This document shows, piece after piece, positions 52,357 to 60,748 of a DNA stretch of 64,000 nt. Under the pieces are notes generated by a model. The model searched no databases, was not told the DNA's origin, and saw only the letters and a program-made list of their open reading frames with translations. The number at the start of each line of letters is the position of its first letter. Within the stretch, counting starts at the first letter, position 1. The position numbers were made by a program, and so were the translations under genes. The stretch comes from Bdellovibrio sp047344985 (GTDB lineage Bacteria; Bdellovibrionota; Bdellovibrionia; Bdellovibrionales; Bdellovibrionaceae): contig NZ_CP178861.1 of assembly GCF_047344985.1 (NCBI RefSeq), positions 3,224,001 to 3,288,000 of the forward strand, written 5' to 3'.

Positions 52357-53465
52357 TGACCGCTGCTAAAAAGATTTATGATCAGATTCAAGACGACATT
52401 CATAAAATGCCTTTGAACGAGTTTATGCTTTCTCCTGACGAAGAAAATAATTTGCGTTCGCAGAAGGTAGAGCAAATTATTTCTCGTCATGTGCAAAATG
52501 TGGAAGAGAGTGTGCAAAAACGTGTGCGTTGGGAGATGGACTCGTGGGGACCGCTTTGTGAGCCCATGATGGACGAGACCATCACGGAAATCATCGTGAA
52601 TGGTCCGACCTCTATTTGGATTGAAAAAGAAGGTCGCCTGCATCGTCATCCCGACTCTTTCTTTTCCGATTTAAGCTATCGCAATTGCTTAGATCGGATT
52701 TGCCATGAAGCGAAAGCGCATATCACAAAAGAGCATCCTTGCGTCGACGGAAGCTTTCACGATTTTCGTTTAAGTCTTATCGGCTCGGATCTAACGAACA
52801 CATCAGCGCACTTTTCATTGCGCCGTCATCCGAAAAATCCTTGGACGTTTTTAAAGCTGGCAGAAAAAGAATGGTGCACGCAAAAAGATCTTCAGCTCTT
52901 TCAAAACTTGATGGAGCAAAGAAAGAATTTCTTAGTTATTGGCGGCACGGGTTCGGGGAAAACTTCCGTGCTGAATTCATTTTTAAATCTTCTTCCGGAA
53001 AATGAACGTGTCGTGGTGATTGAAGATACCTCTGAAATCGCACTTCCCAATAAAGCCAGCATGAAACTTTTGACTCGTGAAGATCCGCAAGGCGTGTTAC
53101 CGAATGTAGATCAAACTCAACTGGTAAAACGGTCTTTGCGTTTAAGACCGGACCGCATTGTTATGGGCGAGGTGCGTGGCTCTGAGGCGAAAGATTTTTT
53201 AATGGCGTTAGCGACAGGACACGCGGGAAGCTTTGGAACTCTTCATGCTCAAGATGCGGGACAGGCTTTGATTCGTTTGGAGATGTTGATTCAAATGGGG
53301 GCTCCGCAGTGGAGTCTTTCAGCGATTCGTCGACTGATTCAAATGTCTTTGGATTATGTGATCGTAACCGGAAAAGACAAGGCAGGAAAAAGATGTTTCA
53401 AAGGGGCTTATCGTCTTTGCTCCTTGGAAGAAAATGGAATTTTACTTGAGCCTGCGGAGCTTTAA
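52353..53465 (+). CDS. cpaF: Tad/Flp pilus assembly ATPase (CpaF/TadA)
   Basis: Secretion ATPase of 370 residues that powers Flp pilus assembly. It has an N-terminal helical domain (ETITEIIVNGPTSIWIEKEG), a Walker A GGTGSGKTS near residues 197-205, Asp box VVVIEDTSEI, Walker B RPDRIVMGEVRGSE near 267-280 and His box TGHAGSFGTLHAQDA. Its ATG overlaps the secretin stop. No tadB, tadC, cpaE or prepilin peptidase follows; the next gene is convergent, sharing TTAA as overlapping stops. The platform genes must lie elsewhere. Confidence 0.93.
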   Translation: MMTAAKKIYDQIQDDIHKMPLNEFMLSPDEENNLRSQKVEQIISRHVQNVEESVQKRVRWEMDSWGPLCEPMMDETITEIIVNGPTSIWIEKEGRLHRHPDSFFSDLSYRNCLDRICHEAKAHITKEHPCVDGSFHDFRLSLIGSDLTNTSAHFSLRRHPKNPWTFLKLAEKEWCTQKDLQLFQNLMEQRKNFLVIGGTGSGKTSVLNSFLNLLPENERVVVIEDTSEIALPNKASMKLLTREDPQGVLPNVDQTQLVKRSLRLRPDRIVMGEVRGSEAKDFLMALATGHAGSFGTLHAQDAGQALIRLEMLIQMGAPQWSLSAIRRLIQMSLDYVIVTGKDKAGKRCFKGAYRLCSLEENGILLEPAEL

Positions 53466-54187
53466 TAAGGGAGAATCAAATTGTCTTCCTTATCGGTGCC
53501 TTCTTCATAAGGAGGTGACGGTTGCTCTTCAAAGAAGACTTCAGAAACAATCGCGGCTTTGAATTTTCCCCGATTAAACCAGTAGTAAATCGCACCAGAG
53601 ACAACTCCGAGAATGAAACCAACTAGGTGCGCACGATAACTCACTTGCGGATCAAAAGCGGCCGAAGGCATAAAAACAGCAAGTGCTACTCCCACAGAGC
53701 GAAGAATTCTCTGCATCACTGTTCGTTGCTGATCTATGAGGAGATAAAGAACCAACCACATTCCTCCCATCCAGTAGACGACACCGGAGACACCGATGAG
53801 ATAGACTTCAGGATTGTAACTCGACAGTACGATGGCGTTGGTAACTCCACCGAGCGCAAATGCTAAAAAGGGAAATGTAAAAAGTCCGAAATATCCTGCT
53901 AAGAAATAACCAAAGATTGAAAACAGCAAAGAATTAGAAACAAGATGGCCCGTATCTGCATGGGCAAAAAGAGTCGTCCAAAGACGCCAATATTGATGTT
54001 GTGAAAAAACAGAAAATCCCGAAGCGGACATCCACTTAGATGATTGAAAAAGATTTTGCCAATAAAAAACGCTTCCGAGAATCAAAGCGAAAAGGGACCA
54101 GGCGGCGGCGAACCATGCACGACCATTGGGTTTTCTTGTCAACCACGTGGCGCGAACGACTGTCCAAGACCGCTTTGCTGGCTCCAT
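53462..54187 (-). CDS. rhomboid intramembrane serine protease
   Basis: Six- or seven-span membrane protein of 241 residues in the rhomboid family. Catalytic motif GVSGVVYWMGG (Ser in GxSG) and the catalytic His in SYRAHLVGFILG are visible, along with HADTGHLVSNS in the earlier span. It would cleave within membrane segments of unknown substrates. Charged C-terminal tail of about 40 residues. Its ribosome binding site (GGGAGG) lies in a hairpin; the stop overlaps cpaF in TTAA. Confidence 0.9.
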   Translation of the reverse strand: MEPAKRSWTVVRATWLTRKPNGRAWFAAAWSLFALILGSVFYWQNLFQSSKWMSASGFSVFSQHQYWRLWTTLFAHADTGHLVSNSLLFSIFGYFLAGYFGLFTFPFLAFALGGVTNAIVLSSYNPEVYLIGVSGVVYWMGGMWLVLYLLIDQQRTVMQRILRSVGVALAVFMPSAAFDPQVSYRAHLVGFILGVVSGAIYYWFNRGKFKAAIVSEVFFEEQPSPPYEEGTDKEDNLILPY

Positions 54188-54192
54188 GAAGC

Positions 54193-54227
54193 CTCCCGTG
54201 AGGTTGAATTTGAGGCCTCAGCGGGAG
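54193..54227 (-). promoter_or_regulatory. hairpin covering rhomboid ribosome binding site
   Basis: CTCCCG/CGGGAG and TGAGG/CCTCA form an 11-pair stem with one bulged base and a 12-base loop, ending five bases before the ATG at 54187. On the transcript the arm nearest the ATG contains GGGAGG, the likely Shine-Dalgarno. Could instead act as an intergenic attenuator. Confidence 0.5.
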
Positions 54228-54247
54228 ATGTCAAGGTGGCGGATTAA

Positions 54248-54661
54248 TTATTGTTCTTTAAGAGGATTTAAAGCAGGCTCCTGAGGGCGTAGTTCTTTTT
54301 CTACATAGAATAAGCCATCATTGCTGTCTGTTTTCTTTAAGGTCTCCTCGGACTTCGCTAGATCGTCTTCGCGAGCGATGTCTTTTGGATTCGCAAAGAA
54401 TTTCTGATTGAGGTCTTCAATCACTTTGAGCTTCTTCACTTCACCAGGATTTTTATAAACGGGAGAGGCCTCTGGTTCCGGAAGCTGTCCTGACTGCCTC
54501 ATCTCTTCAAGCTGTTTGCTTAAAGTGACTCTGTCGCCTAAAGAATTTTTTCCCATAGGTCGACCGAGAGCAGGAGCCCCTGGACGCGCGGGCTGAGCCA
54601 CCGAAATATCGGCCACTCGAGTGCGAGCGCTGGCAGGAAGAATTCCACTGATTTTTTCCAT
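54248..54661 (-). CDS. small uncharacterised cytoplasmic protein
   Basis: Protein of 137 residues, no signal peptide or span and no recognised family. The N-terminus is Ala/Pro/Arg-rich (ARTRVADISVAQPARPGAPA), followed by charged, mainly helical sequence (VTLSKQLEEMRQSGQLPEPE, KKLKVIEDLNQKFF). GGAGG seven bases before the ATG supports translation. It lies between the DUF1266 and rhomboid genes on the same strand. Confidence 0.65.
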   Translation of the reverse strand: MEKISGILPASARTRVADISVAQPARPGAPALGRPMGKNSLGDRVTLSKQLEEMRQSGQLPEPEASPVYKNPGEVKKLKVIEDLNQKFFANPKDIAREDDLAKSEETLKKTDSNDGLFYVEKELRPQEPALNPLKEQ

Positions 54662-54764
54662 TCCACACCTCCGTGTGTGCTTGAAAGAAAGTCATCCATG
54701 ACTCTCTTAAGGTACGTATCGGAATGGAACGTTCAAACTTGAGACATAAGATGGAAAACTAGAA

Positions 54765-55535
54765 CTAGGTCCAGTCCAAGAACTGCCAAGGGCTCGCAGG
54801 ATGACCAAGAAGTCTTTCGCAAATTGATTTCACCTGCGGATCTGCCCCACCCGACCAGAAGGTGCGACCAATCAAAAAACTTTGTGAGAATTCCATCCAC
54901 GAATTGAAACGGCCTTCGGTGATGGGAGCGAGTTTTAAGATCTCGGCCCACGCTTCGTCGTCCGTTAGATAGCCTGCGATGAAGCCAAGACGGATAAGGT
55001 GAACATAACGAGCGGCATCCCACGCAAGAATTCCCGCCTCGTTAAGATACCTATTGGTGTTTTGAATCCACGAAGCGAGTTTCTGATAATCTTCATCGCT
55101 CATTTTGAGTTCTTGGCCTTCGGCAAAATCAAAACTGAAGATCTGCTTAAACTTAGTCATCGACGCAATATCGATTTTTCCATTGGAAGGAAGCGTGGAT
55201 TTTAAAACATTGAATTTGGTGCGGTGACCTTGAGTACGAATATTTTCTAAATTTTGTAGAGCAGACTTTTTATCGTGCACGGCCCAGAACTCTTGCAGAA
55301 TTTCGATGCAGTCCGATTTAATATCGGGTCCGTAGTTCATATCTAGGCGGAAAAAGTACTCACCGATTTCATTGAGAACTTGTTCCTTGGTTTCTGGAGA
55401 GAGTTCTTGTCCCTCTTCCAGGTCAGACCCAATAACTTGAAACAGCTCATCAAGAACTTGATTTTCTTCGACAAAAACAGCACCAAGGCTCATCATTTTT
55501 TTCTCTAAGTCTGTTTCTGGCAAAATACGCTGCAT
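54765..55535 (-). CDS. DUF1266 family protein
   Basis: Cytoplasmic protein of 256 residues. The C-terminal part has the DUF1266 pattern (as in YbeR/YbeU-like proteins): GILAWDAARYVHLIRLGFIAGYL, shown here as separate marks ILAWDAARYVHL and RLGFIAGYLTDDEAW, then FNSWMEFSQSFLIGRTFW. The N-terminal half is helical and not recognised (EIGEYFFRLDMNYGPDIK). Function of the family is unknown; some members sit beside toxin or secretion loci, but nothing of the sort is next to it here. Good spacing to GGGAG before the ATG. Confidence 0.75.
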   Translation of the reverse strand: MQRILPETDLEKKMMSLGAVFVEENQVLDELFQVIGSDLEEGQELSPETKEQVLNEIGEYFFRLDMNYGPDIKSDCIEILQEFWAVHDKKSALQNLENIRTQGHRTKFNVLKSTLPSNGKIDIASMTKFKQIFSFDFAEGQELKMSDEDYQKLASWIQNTNRYLNEAGILAWDAARYVHLIRLGFIAGYLTDDEAWAEILKLAPITEGRFNSWMEFSQSFLIGRTFWSGGADPQVKSICERLLGHPASPWQFLDWT

Positions 55536-55598
55536 GGAGACTCCCTCCCCCTATTCAATTACGTTTAACTTTCCATTTCAAGATGATAGTTTAATCAG

Positions 55599-56258
55599 AT
55601 GCTTAAGAAGTTTCTCCTTGGTCTAGGAGCCCTATTTTTTATTTTGATGGGATCGCTGATTCTGATCATGGGATATGTTTTTAACAATCCTGATTCCGTT
55701 TTCACGGCTTTTAATTCTGTGACAAATAAGATTATGCAGGGCCAGAAATATGAGGAGAATGAAGAATTTTTTCTTCAAGGCATGAACAATCTCACTCTGT
55801 CTTCCCGCCGCGTGGATCTTTCTTTAAAAATTTATTCGGGAAATACTTTGAAGGTGCAGCTGCACGGAAAAATTCCGCGCTTTGAACAAGGCCCTTTTAT
55901 TACTCAGACAGCGGAGAAAGATGCTGTGCATGTGGAGTTTCATGAACCGATTGCGAGCAGTTGGATTCAGATGAACGTGAATGGAAAAGAGCTGACTCAA
56001 GAATCAGATGCGAAGTTGCAGGCCGATATCTATTTGCCAGAGTCTTTTAAAAATCACGTTTTGATTGAAACTCGCGACGGCAACGTGTCTCTGCAAATTC
56101 CTAAAGAGCTTTTGTATGAACTGGATCTGCAATCGATTTCCGGAAAAATTCAAAACAACGTGACTTCTAACCCGACAGGCGAAGTTCTTCCGCAGAATGT
56201 AGGACATATCAAAGTGCAGACGGCAGAAGGTGCTATTACCGTAGCACCTCAAGAATAA
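55599..56258 (+). CDS. membrane-anchored DUF4097-like beta-repeat protein
   Basis: Protein of 219 residues with an N-terminal span (FLLGLGALFFILMGSLILIM) and a beta-helix-like domain resembling DUF4097 adhesin-type repeats (LTLSSRRVDLSLKIYSGNTL, ADIYLPESFKNHVLIETRDG, DLQSISGKIQNNV, HIKVQTAEGAITV). Likely faces the periplasm. Function unknown. A strong terminator follows, shared with the convergent aspS. Confidence 0.65.
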   Translation: MLKKFLLGLGALFFILMGSLILIMGYVFNNPDSVFTAFNSVTNKIMQGQKYEENEEFFLQGMNNLTLSSRRVDLSLKIYSGNTLKVQLHGKIPRFEQGPFITQTAEKDAVHVEFHEPIASSWIQMNVNGKELTQESDAKLQADIYLPESFKNHVLIETRDGNVSLQIPKELLYELDLQSISGKIQNNVTSNPTGEVLPQNVGHIKVQTAEGAITVAPQE

Positions 56259-56260
56259 AA

Positions 56261-56283
56261 AAACCCGGAGGTTATCCGGGTTT
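56261..56283. terminator. bidirectional rho-independent terminator
   Basis: AAACCCGGA and TCCGGGTTT pair perfectly with a 5-base loop, with A- and T-runs on either side. Separates the DUF4097-like gene from convergent aspS. Confidence 0.92.
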
Positions 56284-56289
56284 TTGTTT

Positions 56290-58104
56290 TTAGCCTTTTT
56301 TCATTTCTTCAAGATTCTTTTCAGCCAGTGGACTTAAGCGAACTCCGACTTCCGCCAACTGATCGCGGCTGACTTCACTTGGACAGTCTGCCATCAAGTC
56401 CGAAGCCTTCGCTGTTTTCGGGAAGGCGATCACTTCGCGAATCGCATCTGTTCCGCAAAGAAGCATCACAAGGCGGTCCATACCCCAAGCGATACCACCG
56501 TGAGGAGGCGCACCGTATTTCAAAGCATCCAACAAGAAACCAAACTTCGCTTCTTGTTGCTCTTTGTTCATACCCAAAAGACGGAACATCGCCTGCTGCA
56601 ACTCTGTACGATAGATACGGATACTTCCGCCACCCATTTCATAACCGTTGCAAACAAGGTCGTAAGCTTTTGCGAGCATCTTGCCGTAAGTCGCTTCGTT
56701 ACCGTCGATCAAATCCTGCATGAACTCATCCTTTGGAGACGTGAATGGATGATGTCTTGAAACCCAACGTTTTTCCTCCGGAGAGTACTCAAATGCAGGG
56801 AAGTCGATCACCCACAAGAAATGATCTTTCGATGTATCGATCAAATTCAATTCTTTACCCAAGTGCAAACGCAATGTTGAAAGAGCAGCACATGCTGTTT
56901 CAAAATCATCGCCCACAATCAAAGCACAGTCGCCTGGATTTGCACCCACAGCTTTAAACATCTCCATCAATTTGTCTGGAGTGAAGAATTTAGAAACTGG
57001 AGACGACAATGAGCCGTCAGCTTCGGCTTTGATCCACACAAGGCCTTTGGCGCCTGCGCGTTTTGCCATATCCGTCAATTTATCAAACTGACCGCGAGAG
57101 TATGTGCCACCCTTAGGTACCGCGATACCACGCACGATTCCACCACGCGCAAGCACGTCGTCGAAAACTTTAAAGCCTGAACCCGTTACGATGCCTTGAA
57201 GATCTTTGATCTCCATACCGAAACGCGTGTCTGGCTTATCACTGCCGTAACGATCCATCGCCTCTTGGAAAGACATGCGAGGAATATCACCGACATCAAT
57301 GCCTTTGATTTCTTTCCAAATCGTGCGCAAAAGTTTTTCGTTCATTTGCATGATGTCTTCTTGATCGATGAAAGACATCTCCATATCGATTTGTGAGAAC
57401 TCCGGTTGACGATCCGCACGCAAATCTTCGTCACGGAAGCAACGAGCGATTTGGAAATAACGGTCATAACCAGACACCATCAAAAGCTGTTTCAAGATTT
57501 GTGGCGATTGAGGCAAAGCATAGAAAGTTCCTTGGTTCACACGTGAAGGAACAAGATAGTCACGCGCTCCTTCGGGAGTGGACTTAAACAAGATCGGCGT
57601 TTCGACTTCAACAAAACCATTGTCAGAAAGGAAACGACGAACCAACTGCGCCACTTTATGGCGAGTCAAAAGGTGATGAGTCAAACGAGGCGAACGAAGA
57701 TCCAAATAGCGGTGCTTTAAACGCAAAGTCTCGTTCACGTTTTCGTCGTCCACTTGGAATGGAGGAACTGCGGACTCATTCAGAATTTCACAACGAGTGG
57801 CTTCGACTTCGATAGCACCTGTCGCGATTTTGTTATTTTTCATACCGTCTGGACGAGCGCGTACAACACCTTCAATCGCAAGAACGAATTCTCCGCGAAG
57901 ATTTTTTGCAGCCGAAGTTTCTGGTTTATTCGGATCCAAAACAACTTGCACAATACCTTCACGATCGCGGAGGTCGATAAACACAAGACTTCCGTGGTCG
58001 CGACGCACGTCGACCCAGCCCATGAGGACTACTTTTTGGCCTACTTGAGGGAGGGCCAGACTTCCACAATAATGCGTTCTCTTTAGATCTTTAACAAACT
58101 TCAT
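56290..58104 (-). CDS. aspS: aspartyl-tRNA synthetase
   Basis: Class IIb aminoacyl-tRNA synthetase of 604 residues charging tRNA-Asp, of the bacterial type with a GAD insertion. Start MKFVKDLKRTHYCG gives the normal N-terminus (OB-fold anticodon domain: GWVDVRRDHGSLVFIDLRDR). Motif 1 region RHKVAQLVRRFL, flipping loop STPEGARDYLVP, motif 2 ARCFRDEDLRADRQPEFSQ and motif 3 GIAWGMDRLVMLLCG are all intact. A 30-codon upstream extension is out of family and rejected. AAGGT sits upstream of the ATG. Confidence 0.96.
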   Translation of the reverse strand: MKFVKDLKRTHYCGSLALPQVGQKVVLMGWVDVRRDHGSLVFIDLRDREGIVQVVLDPNKPETSAAKNLRGEFVLAIEGVVRARPDGMKNNKIATGAIEVEATRCEILNESAVPPFQVDDENVNETLRLKHRYLDLRSPRLTHHLLTRHKVAQLVRRFLSDNGFVEVETPILFKSTPEGARDYLVPSRVNQGTFYALPQSPQILKQLLMVSGYDRYFQIARCFRDEDLRADRQPEFSQIDMEMSFIDQEDIMQMNEKLLRTIWKEIKGIDVGDIPRMSFQEAMDRYGSDKPDTRFGMEIKDLQGIVTGSGFKVFDDVLARGGIVRGIAVPKGGTYSRGQFDKLTDMAKRAGAKGLVWIKAEADGSLSSPVSKFFTPDKLMEMFKAVGANPGDCALIVGDDFETACAALSTLRLHLGKELNLIDTSKDHFLWVIDFPAFEYSPEEKRWVSRHHPFTSPKDEFMQDLIDGNEATYGKMLAKAYDLVCNGYEMGGGSIRIYRTELQQAMFRLLGMNKEQQEAKFGFLLDALKYGAPPHGGIAWGMDRLVMLLCGTDAIREVIAFPKTAKASDLMADCPSEVSRDQLAEVGVRLSPLAEKNLEEMKKG

Positions 58105-58276
58105 AAATCTACCTTGCTCGTGAGGGACAGATTTACATATTGTGCCATTCCAGTCAAAAGCCATATTTTTATACCTCCCATAAGTCGAAGCCACTTGGCA
58201 TTCTGCTTCCTTTTTCTCAGGACTGTCCTTTATAATTTTAGTTCAATATCTGTCCCATTAAATGAAGGTAAGGTAG

Positions 58277-58582
58277 ATGCCAAAATTCACAATAGACCAC
58301 GAAAGCAGTCAGAACGCCGAAGAGGCTTACAAAAAAATTAAAGAATTCCTTTCAAACGATCAGGACATTCGACGCTTTGACCCAAAGCTTCAATGCTCTT
58401 TTGACGATGGCGGGAAGAAAGCAGCTTTGAAAGGAGCGCAATTTAAAGCGGATATGACGGTGGCTTCCGCTGGCGCAGGCAGTAAAGTCTCCGTGACTGT
58501 CGATCTGCCGTTGATGCTTACTCCGTTCAAAGGTAAAGTCCAAGAAACTTTGCAAAGGAAACTGGCTAAGTATCTAGGCTAA
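58277..58582 (+). CDS. polyhydroxyalkanoate-system family protein
   Basis: Small protein of 101 residues resembling the PHA_gran_rgn family (polyhydroxyalkanoic acid system proteins): MPKFTIDHESSQNAEEAYKK, shown here split as MPKFTIDHESS and AEEAYKKIKEFL, then LKGAQFKADMTVASAG, KVSVTVDLPLMLTPFKGKV and QETLQRKLAKYL. Despite the family name its role is uncertain. No PHA synthase is in the window. It is seven bases upstream of the rpoH-like gene and probably co-transcribed. Confidence 0.7.
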   Translation: MPKFTIDHESSQNAEEAYKKIKEFLSNDQDIRRFDPKLQCSFDDGGKKAALKGAQFKADMTVASAGAGSKVSVTVDLPLMLTPFKGKVQETLQRKLAKYLG

Positions 58583-58589
58583 AAACTCT

Positions 58590-59708
58590 ATGGCAAAAAC
58601 CAAGGCTAAGTCCCCTTCTTCCGAAAAATCTAAGACAGCTTCAAAGACTGCTAAAAAAGCGGCTCCTAAGAAGGCTGCGTCTGTGCCCAAGCCGGAAAAG
58701 GTCGAGCCGAAGAGTGTTGTCGCTGAGATCGTCGAAGATCAACATCACGACGACATTCATCCTTCCGCTGAGGCGGAAAAGGCTTATGCCGTTTCTTCGC
58801 ATGACGAGGATTTCGATATTCACGAAGCCGCTGAAGATTCGAAATCCCTTGCGGTCGCTGATAACTCCAAAGCGATCACTTCCTCTGATCCGTTGGTGAT
58901 GTATTTAAATGAAATTCGTCGCTACAAGGTTTTAACCAAAGAAGAAGAAACGGCTCTCGCAAAAAAGTATTTCGAATCCAAGGATCCCGCGGCTGCCGAA
59001 GCTTTGGTCAAAGCCAACTTGCGTTTTGTCGTCAAAGTCGCTGCTGAATATTCCAAATTCGGTTCAAAAATGATCGACCTTATTCAGGAAGGCAACGTGG
59101 GTCTTATGCACGCGGTTCGTGAGTTCAATCCGTACAAAGGTGCGCGTTTGATCACGTATGCCGTGTGGTGGATTCGCGGTTACATTCAAGAGTTCCTGAT
59201 GCGCCAGTATTCTATGGTGAGAATCGGAACGACGCAAAATCAACGCAAACTTTTTTATCAACTGCAAAAAGAAAAAGAAGCGTTGGATGCTATGGGCATT
59301 GAACCCAACACCGCTTTGATCAGCAGTCGTCTGGGAATTCCTGAAGACGAAGTTCGCGATATGGCCATGCGTATGTCAGGCCGAGACATGAGTTTGGATC
59401 GTCCTGTCGATGAAGATTCTGGAACGAGCTTCGGAGACCTTCAAAAAGACGTCAACGACCAGCCTCTGGATGAAGTCCTTGCCAAAGAGGAGCAGCTTGA
59501 GATTTTAAAGAAAAAAATCGAAGAGATTCGTCCAGAGCTCTCTGACCGAGAGAAAATCATTTTAGATGAGCGCATCTTGAATGACGACCCTTTGACTTTG
59601 CAAGAGATCGGCGAAAAGTACGGCATCACCCGCGAAGCCGTCCGCCAAATGGAAGCGCGCCTGATGAAAAAGATCAAAGCCAAGATGGATGAAGAAGCTT
59701 CTGAATAG
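58590..59708 (+). CDS. rpoH: RpoH-type heat-shock sigma factor with N-terminal extension
   Basis: Sigma-70-family factor of 372 residues. From about residue 98 it has regions 1.2 (DPLVMYLNEIRRYKVLTKEEE, split at mid), 2 (RFVVKVAAEYSKFGSKMIDL, IQEGNVGLMHAVREF, ITYAVWWIRGYIQEF), the RpoH box QNQRKLFYQL, region 3 and region 4 (TLQEIGEKYGITREAVRQME). The RpoH box identifies the heat-shock type. The first 95 residues are a Lys/Ala/Ser/Pro-rich then acidic extension absent from standard RpoH (about 285 residues). No obvious Shine-Dalgarno. Confidence 0.88.
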   Translation: MAKTKAKSPSSEKSKTASKTAKKAAPKKAASVPKPEKVEPKSVVAEIVEDQHHDDIHPSAEAEKAYAVSSHDEDFDIHEAAEDSKSLAVADNSKAITSSDPLVMYLNEIRRYKVLTKEEETALAKKYFESKDPAAAEALVKANLRFVVKVAAEYSKFGSKMIDLIQEGNVGLMHAVREFNPYKGARLITYAVWWIRGYIQEFLMRQYSMVRIGTTQNQRKLFYQLQKEKEALDAMGIEPNTALISSRLGIPEDEVRDMAMRMSGRDMSLDRPVDEDSGTSFGDLQKDVNDQPLDEVLAKEEQLEILKKKIEEIRPELSDREKIILDERILNDDPLTLQEIGEKYGITREAVRQMEARLMKKIKAKMDEEASE

Positions 59709-59717
59709 AATTTTCCG

Positions 59718-60740
59718 TTAAAGATAAATCACGTCATTTTGCAAGAGCGGCTCCACCGTTTTATAACCCTGTGGATGCGTTCTATGCCATTGCCAGGCAT
59801 GCTTCACAATATCTTCCAAATGAGTGTACTGCGGCTTCCAACCTAAATACTTTCGGATTTTTTCACTTGAAGCAATCAATGTCGCCGGGTCACCCGCTCT
59901 GCGCGCTTCTTCTTTCACCGATAGTTTTCTGCCAGTGACCGCTTCGCAGGTTTTGATAATTTCTTTGACGGAAAATCCACGCTCATTTCCTAAATTATAA
60001 ACTTCACACTTTTCACTGCCTAAGGATTCCAACGCCAGAATGTGCGCATCAATCAGATCCATCACATGAATATAATCACGAATGCAGGTTCCGTCCGAAG
60101 TTGGATAATCGGTTCCAAAAATTTTGACTTCCGCCCAAGGATCCAAGGTCGCTTTCAGAACTCGTGGAATCAAATGTGTTTCAGGATCATGGGCTTCGCC
60201 TATATCGCCTTCAGGGTGTGCTCCCGCTACATTGAAGTATCTTAAGACCGCATATTTTAATCCGTAAGCTGCAGCAAAGTCCTCGAGCACCATTTCCGTC
60301 ATGAGCTTGCTGCGACCATAGGGATTTATGGCGAGTCTTGGATGTGATTCCACGATCGGGCATTTTTCCGGATTGCCATACACCGCAGCCGTGGATGAAA
60401 AAATAATCTTGTTCACCTGCGCATCACGCATCGCCATTAAAAGGTTGAGCGTATTGCCTAAATTATTTTGATAATACTTGTGGGGATTTAAAACACTTTC
60501 TCCGACCTCTATATTCGCTGCGAAATGTAGGACTGCTTCAATTCCATGCGCGCGAAAAGCACTATTCAGTCCTTCAAAACTATTTGTGTTTCCAAAAATG
60601 AATTCCGCCCTGTCGTCAACGGCCGTACGAAATCCCGTAGAAAGATTGTCATAAACCACTACACGGTGCCCACGATCTAAAAGTTCTCGCACAGCATGAC
60701 TGCCAATATAACCTGCGCCTCCCGTTACCATTACACGCAT
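59718..60740 (-). CDS. galE: UDP-glucose 4-epimerase
   Basis: SDR enzyme of 340 residues interconverting UDP-glucose and UDP-galactose. Start MRVMVTGG follows AGGGGAG and gives the NAD-binding GGAGYIGSH at the N-terminus. Catalytic Ser in FSSTAAVYG and the YxxxK pair in YGRSKLMTE are present, with VLRYFNVAGAHPEGDIGE and GTCIRDYIHVMDL typical of GalE. It supplies UDP-galactose for the adjacent glf. Confidence 0.95.
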   Translation of the reverse strand: MRVMVTGGAGYIGSHAVRELLDRGHRVVVYDNLSTGFRTAVDDRAEFIFGNTNSFEGLNSAFRAHGIEAVLHFAANIEVGESVLNPHKYYQNNLGNTLNLLMAMRDAQVNKIIFSSTAAVYGNPEKCPIVESHPRLAINPYGRSKLMTEMVLEDFAAAYGLKYAVLRYFNVAGAHPEGDIGEAHDPETHLIPRVLKATLDPWAEVKIFGTDYPTSDGTCIRDYIHVMDLIDAHILALESLGSEKCEVYNLGNERGFSVKEIIKTCEAVTGRKLSVKEEARRAGDPATLIASSEKIRKYLGWKPQYTHLEDIVKHAWQWHRTHPQGYKTVEPLLQNDVIYL

Positions 60741-60748
60741 AAACTCCC

